64,000 bases of DNA from Apiotrichum sp. Y4204 (taxonomy: Eukaryota > Basidiomycota > Tremellomycetes > Trichosporonales > Trichosporonaceae), in NCBI GenBank assembly GCA_025531455.1, contig JAMYHL010000033.1, forward strand, positions 62,001-126,000. Direction: 5' to 3'. Below, piece by piece: positions 54,949-64,000 of the stretch. The notes beneath the pieces were generated by a model, which worked only from the letters and a program-made list of their open reading frames with translations, was not told where the DNA came from and did no database searches. Within the stretch, counting starts at the first letter, position 1; every line of letters begins with the position of its first letter. The translations under genes were made by a program, and so were the position numbers.

Positions 54949-57543
54949 CTACGTCTCGCCGCTCGTCTCGCTCTGTTTCTGCTCGTCAAGTCGGTGCAGG
55001 ATCGACCGCTCGGGCTCGGCAAAGCTCACGGTGGGCGACCCGGCGTCGCGGAGCGCCGACCCCGTGCCCGTGCCCGTGTGCGACTCGCGCTTGCTTCCGT
55101 GTCCGTTTCCGTTTCCGTGACTCTGTCCGTTCTTCCGCAGCGGGTTCAGGTTACGCATTGCACTGCCAAAGCCCGAGTGGTGCGAGCCGCCCGAGTTGTG
55201 CGACGCAAACGTGCCCTTGCGCACGCGGCGGCGGACGACGCGCTTCGTGTGCCACTCCACCACGCCGTAGATGATCGCGTCGAGCAGACCCTGCCCGAAC
55301 ATCATCCAGCGCGAGATGGCGCGCAGCGCGATTGGCGGGTTGCCTGAAAAGTCGTAGATCAGGCGCACCATTGATACCGAGAAGAGGAGCACATACTGGT
55401 GGTTAGCTGGGGTTGACTGTTGGAAACTCACGCCAAGGGGAAACCAGAGCATCAGGAGCGCAGTCTTGCGGTTGAGGTAAGATGCAAGGGATTCCGGCAC
55501 GTATTCAACGTTTTCACTCGTCGCCGTCTGGATCGCAAACGGATTACGGTCGGCGTCCGGCGGTTCCTCCTTGAGCATTCGCGCCAGGTCCCAGGTATCG
55601 TTTTCGTCGTCGTCTTCCTCATCATCGTCTTCGTAGTCCACGCAGCCCTTCTCCGGGTCCTTGCCCGCCATCGGGAGCGGTGACGAGCGGTCAATAGAGC
55701 GCTGGGACGCCGTTTGGTGCACCTCGGCGGCACTGGGGATGGACACGAGCGACGGGCGCGAGCGGGGTGCAGGGAGCCCACCTGGGACAGCCAGTCCCGA
55801 CATTCTGCGGAACGGAATGGTGCCGTCGGGAATCGAGTCGCGGCGCAGTTCGCAGACCTCGTTTAGCGTCGTCGCCGAGTTTGGCACCGACGGCAGCTTG
55901 AGGCCGTCAATCTCGGAGGAACCCGACACTTGGGAAAAGGTCGACGGGCGGCGGTGGGGCCCGGCGCCGTCGCTGGGCTCCACTGCCGTCGATGTCGGAG
56001 AGGCAATCGTGCTCTCACTGCTGGTGCTTGGCGGCGCCCGGTCGACAATCACTGGCGGCGGTGTATTCGCGCCAAAGGAGGACGCGTTTGTCGACGGAAG
56101 AGGAAAGTAGCTAGCGGTGGGGGACACCTTGCCCTCATGCAGGGTATCCGGAAGGGTGGGTTCGTACACCCCTTTTGTGGGAGAAGTAACTGGCGAAGTG
56201 ACATTGAGCATGTTGCTGTTGCGTTTCCGCCCCGAAAACCCATTCCAGTCGCGCCAATGCCGATGGTCATGTACTTCATATCCGCCAAACCGCTCCCCGT
56301 CGACCTGGAAGGCCGGGAGCTCGAGGCGCTCCCACGGAGGGACGTCGGAGGGGACGTGACGGTGGGAGTGGCGCTGCGTCTTGAATGGTCCGCGCTCTAT
56401 CCGCGGTTCGAGCTTGCTCGGAGACGGGGGCGGGTCCGCATTCGGGGGCATGGGGAGCTCTATCGGTCCAGGGGCCGACCTCCTGCTAGCCGTCGACTGG
56501 GCACCGGCTCCGCCGCCCTCGACCTTCGTCCCCCGACCAAACCATTTCGACCGCGAGCGCACACCAAACCACCGGTGCGACGAGTCGGTCGAGTGGGACG
56601 GGTCTGAGAAGCCGGTTCGGATCTTGTCGGGGCGTTTGAGGAAGATGTATAGTTTGCCGTACAGGATGGCGATGCAGATGAATACGATCGCTCGGGGCAG
56701 GAACTGCATGAGCTCGGCGTACAGACCTGCATTGTTTTGGTAGAAGCATATGCCGCCGGCTTCTGTCAGCTCAGGACAACACTCTAGCTCACCTGGGCCA
56801 TAGCCGTACACGAACAGACCGATGAGGCCGACGGCGAGGGAGATGCCCCACACGACCGGCCAGGCCCAGTACCATGACTTTTCGATGCGGGAGGTTAAGG
56901 AGTGAAGGGGCTGGGGTAAGAACAACCGGGGAAAGAGGACGTACATGAACGAGGATCATGAATGTAGAGAGGGCGAGCAAGAGGGTCCACAGATGCTGGG
57001 ACCAGAAGACGGCAACCATCATGACGCCGAGGCCGTTGCATGTTGGCGAGTCGATTTGGAGATACTTGTGGTCGAGCTGCATGCCACATCCGATGAGGCC
57101 AACAATGCCCATCACGACATCAGTAAAGATGAGCGACTCAACAAAGCGCATGCGCGTGGTCGCTCCGCGCCCCTTGTACTCGTTCCACTGGATCCGCCCG
57201 ATGATGAAGAACGAGCCGATGAGGGTGAGCGTCTGGTGTCAGCGTAATCCGTAACCCGAGTTTCAGTTCCATCATCAGACGTTTAGCGCGCTTCGCCACA
57301 TGCCAAGCCACATCCCCATCCTCATCCCCATCCTCATCCCCATCCACACGACCCATTCCATCCACAAACACTACCCACCAGAATCGTCGTGTCGACCGCC
57401 AACACCCAGGTGCGGCTCTCGTCGAGGGAAACCTCGGGCGCAATGTACATGAGGTGGTTGTAGAGTTCGGTCGCCTTGGGAAAGTCCTGGGGGAGGGCGC
57501 CGGGGAGGACCCCGCCGACGCCCGCCGGAGCGTCCAACGGCAT
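54949..57543 (-). CDS. GPR4: Gpr1/Git3-type G protein-coupled receptor (Gpr4-like)
   Basis: Seven-TM nutrient receptor upstream of cAMP signalling. In Cryptococcus the Gpr4 member responds to amino acids; the ligand here is unknown. Minus-strand exons: 57379-57543, 56945-57232, 56793-56910, 55432-56759, 54949-55395; 781 aa. TMs 1-5 lie in the first 235 residues (TLTLIGSFFIIGRIQW, FTDVVMGIVGLIGCGMQL, MMVAVFWSQHLWTLLLALS, WPVVWGISLAVGLIGLFVYG, FLPRAIVFICIAILYGKLYIF). A third cytoplasmic loop of about 380 residues follows, Ser/Pro-rich with a long acidic run (YEDDDEEDDDEND). TMs 6 and 7 (TALLMLWFPLGYVLLFSVSM, WMMFGQGLLDAIIYGVVEW) come next, then a basic VVRRRVRKG and a 110-residue tail. Cys in ECL1 and ECL2 could form the usual disulfide. 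All intron phases agree. Confidence 0.9.
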
Positions 57544-60500
57544 GGGCGGGGAGTGGTCGGCTCTTGAGGGAAGAAGTGCGCACGGGACCCGCCAGTGGAG
57601 CCGATCAGCGGGGGTGGGAGAGCAAGAGCGTCGGCGGGGGGTGTATGTTCATCGACGGGGGATAGGTAGGGAGTTGTAATGGCGGCGATCGATCAGTCTG
57701 GGATCGTGGGTTGTTTATGTCGTTTCGTCCAAGAGTCGAGAGTCGTGGTCGGCGCGGCACTGATCGCGCGGGCGACTGCCGCGGTGATGAGCAAGTGGAT
57801 GATGATGTGAAGAAGCGAGTGGATAGTTAGTAGTGATCGCGTTTGCCATCACGGCCGTCCGATCCCAGACACCAGAAGGAGGCTACAGACGGGGAACGAG
57901 GAGCTCAGCTGCGAGCCCGGGAGGCGGCTTCGAGGCTGGCCGCCAGAGGCGCTAAGGATCAAGACTCCTGGAAGCAGCTGGAAGTGCAGAGGAAATCCGG
58001 AATATGCATTGGGACAGGGAGGACATAGGGCCGCTAAGACCGGCGAGCACGCTGGCCGCTGGCGGGTATGGTACGGAGACGGAGGCTTGGATAGTGCGGC
58101 AGGATGATGGGCGGTGGCCGATGGACCGGTGCCGGCGTGCGGCCCTCCGAGTTACCGCGCGACAGATTATGCGGCAGGGGACCTGGGGAAGGTGGCGCTG
58201 GCGGCGCAGGATTGAGATCGAGGGAGAGGGACGTAGGTGCGGGCTGTGGCTGAGTGGCCGGAATAAGTGGTGATGAGTGTCTGTCTCAATTTTTTTTCCC
58301 AAGCTTCATCAAGGCCGCGTTCGCTTGATGCTTGCGATCGGTCAAGGGCCGCTTCATGCTGCACTCTGGGGTCGGGGTCTCAGGGTTCGGGGCCACTGTG
58401 TCTCGGTCCGTAGGGACGGCGCCCAGAGGCTGTCAGTGGAGATTAGTCACGGCTGGCATCGGGTAGAGAGGTGCGTAGGAGGCTGATGCTGAGGAGAGGG
58501 CATGGGATAGGGCCAGAGGTATGACTGAGAGGCCGAGAGAGCGAGTAGTGAGAGAGACCCGTCATCGGCCACAGATGGCAGGAGAAAAGCAATCGGTGCG
58601 CCAGGAAGGGTGGGCTGCAATAGCTGCAATCTGCGTATGATACAACCTGCAAAATCTTCGTGCGCTTGCAAGGCAGGCACAGTACAAAAGTACTAAGGGA
58701 CATGGCATCATCGAGCGCGCCACATTAGCTGTACCTGATAAAAGGCAGTGTATTATGTCTTGCAGCTCGCACACTTGTACTATACCTACATGCGCGCGCG
58801 AGCTCAAGCTCGTGCGTGCGCGATCAGCAACAAGCTACAAGTCGACAAAGTAACAGCCTGCTGTAGCCACACTAGACCACATTCGCACTGATCGGAATCG
58901 GACCTGCCATGCTGGCGTGATCCTGGAATCCTGGCCTCTTGACCATCTGGATCCTGGATTTTGGTGGGTCTGCCTTCGCTCTCGCGATCAAACCCAATTT
59001 CTGCAATCAGTGGCTTGGCGGTCGGAACAATGAAAAGAAGCTCTCTTTCTCACAAGACCATTCTTTGTATTAGACATGCTTTCCCGGTTCCATTTCAGTT
59101 AGTGTAATTAAGCAAGCTGCCGAGTCATGAGGCATGAGGCATGGGAACATCCTGATCATCCTGAACTTCCGACCTTCTGTCTGCCGAGGCACGCAACCAG
59201 TCTTTCCATATTTCCATCGTCGCGTCTCGAAGTTTGTCCCGGCCGTTTTTGCCGGACGACTGTGATGTCCATATGGCTGCTGCTCTGCTGCACGATACGT
59301 ACGTGACTACAGTGCCTCAGTTGGCGGATATGGAGGGTGGCAGGATGGCGGGGTAGTGTGTCACTCTCGCCCGCGGGGTGCGGAGTAACTACTAGTCGGG
59401 AGTGACGGGTGTGTCCGGCGAGAAGATGAAGCCACCTCAAGTCGGTCACCGCCAACGCCTCCATGTTTCCTGCTCCTGCATCTCGGCCGACTCTACAACT
59501 CCATAGCTCCATACGATCCCCAGCATGTACCCCCAGCATGTAAGCCATCAGTGCCCCTGCGCACGGGTCGCGGACCGCATCGCATTCCTCAGACCTCGCA
59601 GCTGCGGCGGCGCCAAGGGGCCAGCGGCGTGTCGCAGGCAATCCTCAGATCCCGGTGTCCCGGCTGCGGCGCTGCGGCGCTGAAAGACGCTGCACAGTGA
59701 ACAGAGCTCAGAGGTCCACGAGTGTGCATTCGGATTCTGGCAGAGCCCAGAACCGGGGAGGACCTTGCTGTCTGCAGGTTGTGGGACCGCCAGTCGTAAA
59801 GGCGCGAACTTGCAACGTTCAGCCTCAATCTCCCTCCCTCGCTCCATCCCAGTAGTACCTACGAGTGATCGCAGCCAAGTAGAGCCAAGTACATTTAGAG
59901 CAGCCTGATCGAAGCCAGCAATTGTGGGCTGCCCGCGACCAGTGAGACACCGTTCCCATCATGACACACTTTACACAGTTTGCACACCTTGCAAAGAGAA
60001 CACGCTCCTGTACTCCTATGATCCTGTGGTCCTGTAATCCTGCGTCAATGTCTCCGATCTGGATATCTGGATTCAATTGCGGGAAACCCAGTCCCTGGCA
60101 CCACCCTATCTGACTCACCTTTCTATTGTTGTGTCCTGCATGTCCTGTTCATCCGGTCCCGAGTCGTCAGTGGATGCGAGAGCTTCCTGCAAGGCGGTCG
60201 TAAGCGAACAGTGAGCGTCACCTTTCCATCCTCGTATTCTGCGCTTGACCGGATCCGGATCATTAGTCCCAGGAAGCTTCTCAGATCGCAGCTTCTCGCG
60301 CACTGTCATACCGCCCCCACGTTTTCCTAACTAACAACAACGGAGAAGTACGTATGCGACTGAACAGATCTAAGATCCCGGAACGCAGGGCAAGAGAAGC
60401 AGAAGAACGCATGTCGTCGATATTAGCATCCGGCCAACCCGACGTTCCGGATCTCCCAAGGTCTTCGATGTACGGCATTGCGGGGAGGACGCACACCAAC

Positions 60501-63106
60501 TCTAAACAATAAAATCACACTAACACCCTCCAAAAAGTCTCCGATCGCCGAGCTCCGAGGCATGCATCCCACTAGCTTGGTCGCCGGTGGACGACGGCGT
60601 CGACGTCCGTCCGCCCGGCCGGATGAGCCGAGCCTGGCCGAGTTGGACAAGATATGATACTGGAGTCCACGGTAGAGTGTACGAGAGTGTGGGACGAAAC
60701 GACGCACACACACGAGTACACGATGCAGAGCGGGCACGGCAGCATGGTTTATGTCGTTACTGGGCTATCTCCTCCCCTCAGTCTCCACCCTTGCAAACAG
60801 TTTTGTTTGCGACCATTGCCCGACACGAGATCTCGAGGCGTGCAGCCAACAGGGCGGAGGCGCGCACGCGCGGTCCGGGCCGCCGCCGACACACGTATGT
60901 ACTCCGCTGATCTCGGTCGCTCGGCTCAGTGTGACTTCCGTCCACTCCTGTCGTAAAGGTGCCTCCACTAGCCACGGTCACTGATCGCGGTGACCCCAGT
61001 CAGTCGCAGTGCACACTTACCATGTTAATCTCGAAGTGACCACAGCTGACGTACTTGCCAGGCACCTGTCTTGCCTCGCACCGTTATTGTCCTTCTCTCC
61101 GTTTCCGCATCCCCGTGCCGGATCGTGGCCCAGACTCCACATGTGGGACGTACTTAGAAGAGAAAGCCACAGATATTCGCGTTACGATCCCAGTGGACAA
61201 TAGGGGGCAGAGTGTCGTGAGATCTCAAGACGGCTGAACCGCGCTGAGGGGGGGGAGGGGGGACGAGGTGGCGATGTGGTCGGTGGCAGCGGAGAGTCGG
61301 TGGCAGCGGAGACGGGTGTGGTCTCACGACAGACTGACCTGCCCGAGATGACAGCACCCCAAGTTCTGCACTCATGTGAGGAATGAGGGGTACTACTCGT
61401 TCTTGGATCACGATATTATGCGCGCAATGTGATCGCGAGGATGGGCATCCCGCTCATGATCCCCATACGAGCGCGACAGAAGGAATGAAGGTTTCGGAGG
61501 TTCAACCTGGTTAACGAGGTCCCTAGATCCCCTAGTCTCCATGAACTACACATTCCACACTGGTAGCGATTAACGCCCAAATTCATTCATGTTCGTAAGG
61601 ATGTAGCTTGTTCATGGGTGATCTCGCCGGGGAATTGAGGGCGCTGCCCATCGCAATGATATGCCCATCTGCTCAGGGGTGGTGCGCATGTGACGGATAC
61701 CACACCCGACTGTTCAGAACTCGCCAACTTGACGATCGAACGCGACGCGAGTGGGTCGAGCGAGTACAGCTTCAGTCAGGGACGTAGAGACGCGAACAGT
61801 TCCGGGCTTCCGTCATACCATAAAACAACAAGTCACTCCAGTAGACAGTAAAGAATGTAATGCTCCTCCACGGCAACTGAACCGTTTCAGCACCTCACGC
61901 AGCGTGATTGAGGTACTCGTTGATCGCCGATTGGCCAGACTCGTGCGAAGTGCGGGAATACTCGAATCGTGAGCTGAAACGGCAGCCGCCTCATGTTCTC
62001 CGGAACTTCAGATCCAAACTTGGAGCTTGGCGGCCAAGGATCGCGGGGCCCGAGATCTCAGTGCAGCAGTGCCGGCGTGTCACAGTGAGAACTAATGTAG
62101 GCCCTTACCTGATCACAGGATCACAGGGCTCACTTGAACGAGACAGTTTCGATAAAGCAGCTCAAGCTGCAATCTTGGTAGCTGGTGCTGCCATAGGTTC
62201 GCGATTAAAGGCGAAACAAACCACAAGTGATAGCTCAAGTTCCGCGAGTCGGTCGTGAAAGATGATGTTGTCAATGTCGCCCCGTGGCCTGGCATGTAGC
62301 GAAAGCATGCTGAGGAGCTAGAGAGCAGTAAGTCAGTAGATTACGCATTAGTGCAATAGTACTGATCACTAAAATGTTGCCCCATGCTTGACTTTCACCA
62401 CGTCGCGCCCTGCTAGAGAAGACAACAAGAGGCGCGCCCTCCCTGGAGAATCGACTGTCAAGCCTTTCTATGCAGGGTTCGACCTGGATCTGCGATTGTT
62501 TTGTACAGGTCCGCGACGACCCCGCGGAAGTGGTGGAATTCTGGATCTTTTGAGGAGTCGACGCGGCCTGGGGGTTGCTGATGGGTTCCACTTGGCGCAG
62601 TTTCAAGACGATTCGTATCAACCCGAGGACGGAACGCGACACAGAGAATGAGATGCGGGGGGGTAGTAAACCTCCAAACCTCATTGCTTGGGTGGCCACT
62701 CAAACTCGGCAGATGGTGGTGGTCGGTTTGTGGAATCCAGACCGAGTCGGGCGATCCCCCGTCACGTAAGTTTGCGGGGCGGTTTCCATCGATATTGGTG
62801 ACGGTGATAACCGTTGAAGCTTGGCACGGCTGTGCTGAGGACGAAAGGGCATTCATCCTGTCAGTAGTCAGTCAGTGTACGTCTAGCCTGCTCCCAACCG
62901 CTTCTTCTCGCTCGTGCCGCTGCCCCTATGCTCCTGTGCCCCTGTGCGTGCTCTACTGCGCTCCACACTCGGCATTCCAACTCGACAATGCTCTACATTC
63001 GAGGCTGCGCAACATAGTGGTCGTATCCAGAATGCACACAGGTTCATCTCCATGGCCCCACGCCGAGGGTCGTAACCTGTCCAATGTACATGGTATGGGT
63101 GTCCGC
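57544..63106. other. Gene-poor interval (5.6 kb)
   Basis: The longest stretch without a supported gene. The first 300 bases are the receptor promoter. The rest has lower GC than the gene-dense parts and only short unsupported frames. One weak spliced candidate on the minus strand (60045-60745) is discussed in the findings. A GGGGGGGAGGGGGG-type G run lies at about 61245-61262. No tRNA, transposase or terminal repeats were recognised. Confidence 0.5.
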
Positions 63107-63676
63107 TTAGGCCCAGGTGGAGGGGCGGTTGGCGGCGAACCAAGCCTTGGACTTGGTGCGGCGGTGGGGAAGGGGGAACTTGAGTCCGGGCTCGAGGAGC
63201 TGCTTCATGTACGGCCTGCGGATGTCGGCGGTCTTCTCAATCTCGGCGACACGGAGGATCTGGACCGAGCGGAAGCGGGCACGGTGGCGGGCAGCCATGT
63301 CCTGGTACATGGCCTCGACGGCCTCGGCGCGCGAGAGGGCGCGGAACTCCTTGACCATGTTGTGGGTGCCCGAGCGCGAGTCGTAACGGAGCCAGATGGC
63401 AAAGTTCTTGACCTTCTGGGGCTTCTTCTCCGAGATCTGCACAATTAGTACCGACTCGGTGGATAGTAAACAGTCGCTCCTACTCACCACGTTGACGGCA
63501 ACGATCTCACCCGAGTGAGACTTGGCCTTCTTGAGCTGGCGGAGGTAGTACCAGAAGCGCGACTTGGCGACAACCTCGTTGGGCGCGAAGATGCGCATGC
63601 GGTAGAGCTTGGGCTCGGGGTCGGCCTCAGTGGGGAGCTTGCGCCCGACGACGGAGTACTCGGTGAAGCGGCCCAT
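63107..63676 (-). CDS. RPL20: 60S ribosomal protein eL20 (L18a)
   Basis: Large-subunit ribosomal protein. Minus-strand exons 63488-63676 and 63107-63436; 172 aa, the normal family length. It starts [17 protein letters not shown], followed by [61 protein letters not shown] and ends [10 protein letters not shown]. The 51-nt intron is in phase 0. The base before the ATG is preceded by CTAATCTGCAG, a good acceptor, so a 5'-UTR intron probably exists upstream, with its first exon between 63700 and the window end. Confidence 0.95.
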   Translation of the reverse strand: MGRFTEYSVVGRKLPTEADPEPKLYRMRIFAPNEVVAKSRFWYYLRQLKKAKSHSGEIVAVNVVSRSDCLLSTESVLIVQISEKKPQKVKNFAIWLRYDSRSGTHNMVKEFRALSRAEAVEAMYQDMAARHRARFRSVQILRVAEIEKTADIRRPYMKQLLEPGLKFPLPHRRTKSKAWFAANRPSTWA

Positions 63677-64000
63677 CCTGCAGATTAGCAACAGTGCGGT
63701 GCAAAGGGAGGCGAGGCAAAAGTCCAGCGGTCAACAGCGAGATAACAGCGCGACGGTCACGGGAGCACGGCGGAGGTCGAATCCAAAAACCCTTATCTGC
63801 CTGGCAACAACACGACTGGCAAGCAGACTCCGAGGCCTCCTCGGTCGGGGGGAGCGCTGCACGCTGCGCCGAGACGCAGCGCACACGCCCGCGGCCCGCC
63901 TCAACGAGTGCCGCCGTCTCATCATGACGCAGACATTGCCCCAATTTATCTTTCCTCGCCCGCTGCCAGTCGCTGTTGGAGACGGATATCGGGGGAATCG
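63677..64000. promoter_or_regulatory. Upstream region of eL20 with probable 5'-UTR intron acceptor
   Basis: CTAATCTGCAG (63677-63687 region, minus strand) directly precedes the eL20 start codon and looks like a branch site plus acceptor. The remainder is the promoter; no other gene start is visible. Confidence 0.45.

Noticed and set aside
58250..58290. tRNA-Leu/Ser-like start (GGCTGAGTGGCCGG)
   Set aside because: No anticodon arm, T arm or acceptor complement follows.
57544..63106. Degenerate transposable element in the gene-poor interval
   Set aside because: No long terminal or inverted repeats, reverse transcriptase or transposase motifs could be seen.

Overview
The window is a nuclear chromosome segment of a basidiomycete fungus, most likely a Tremellomycete yeast of the Trichosporonales/Cryptococcus type. 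The support is GC-rich coding sequence, spliced genes with many very short introns (32-60 nt, GTRNGN donors, CTGAC/CTAAC branch points), two intron-containing eukaryotic tRNAs, and protein families typical of this group (Cys3-like bZIP, Gpr4-like GPCR, Mei2-like RRM protein, FG nucleoporin). All gene models below were spliced by hand from the sequence. Each recognised gene keeps one frame across its exons and reproduces family motifs. No bacterial, viral or organellar segment was seen.

Layout. 0-7.5 kb is gene-dense: the 5' part of PP4 phosphatase catalytic subunit (-), nucleoporin NUP49 (+), a split tRNA-Gln (-), a nine-exon Rab5 GTPase (-) and a Mei2-like tandem-RRM protein (+). 7.5-29 kb is sparse and accessory-like: two related UBA-domain proteins (10.4 and 20.0 kb), a secreted cysteine-rich repeat protein between them (16.4 kb), a small F-box protein (21.9 kb) and a Zn2Cys6 transcription factor (25.6-29.0 kb), separated by gene-free stretches of 2-4.5 kb. 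30-57.5 kb is dense again and mostly housekeeping: eL14, a Cys3-like bZIP, DBP9 helicase, a split tRNA-Cys, TIP41, a Nudix hydrolase, YOS9/OS-9 lectin, EMG1/NEP1, uL4, mitochondrial bL33, CUZ1/ZFAND1, an acidic GFID-repeat protein, a small unknown protein, a four-TM membrane protein and a Gpr4-like receptor. 57.5-63.1 kb has no convincing gene. The window ends with eL20.

Shared themes: ribosome production (DBP9, EMG1, eL14, uL4, eL20 and mitochondrial bL33), PP2A-family phosphatase/TOR signalling (PP4C and TIP41), nutrient sensing (Gpr4-like receptor, Cys3-like regulator) and ER/proteasome quality control (YOS9, CUZ1). Genes are transcribed individually; several are divergent pairs or close convergent neighbours, and there are no operons.

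The most interesting observations are a 3-nt micro-exon in the Rab5 gene, a Kex2-processed-looking secreted precursor with two near-identical six-cysteine modules, introns lying at or just after start codons (an ATG-only first exon in eL14), and the pair of UBA-domain relatives.
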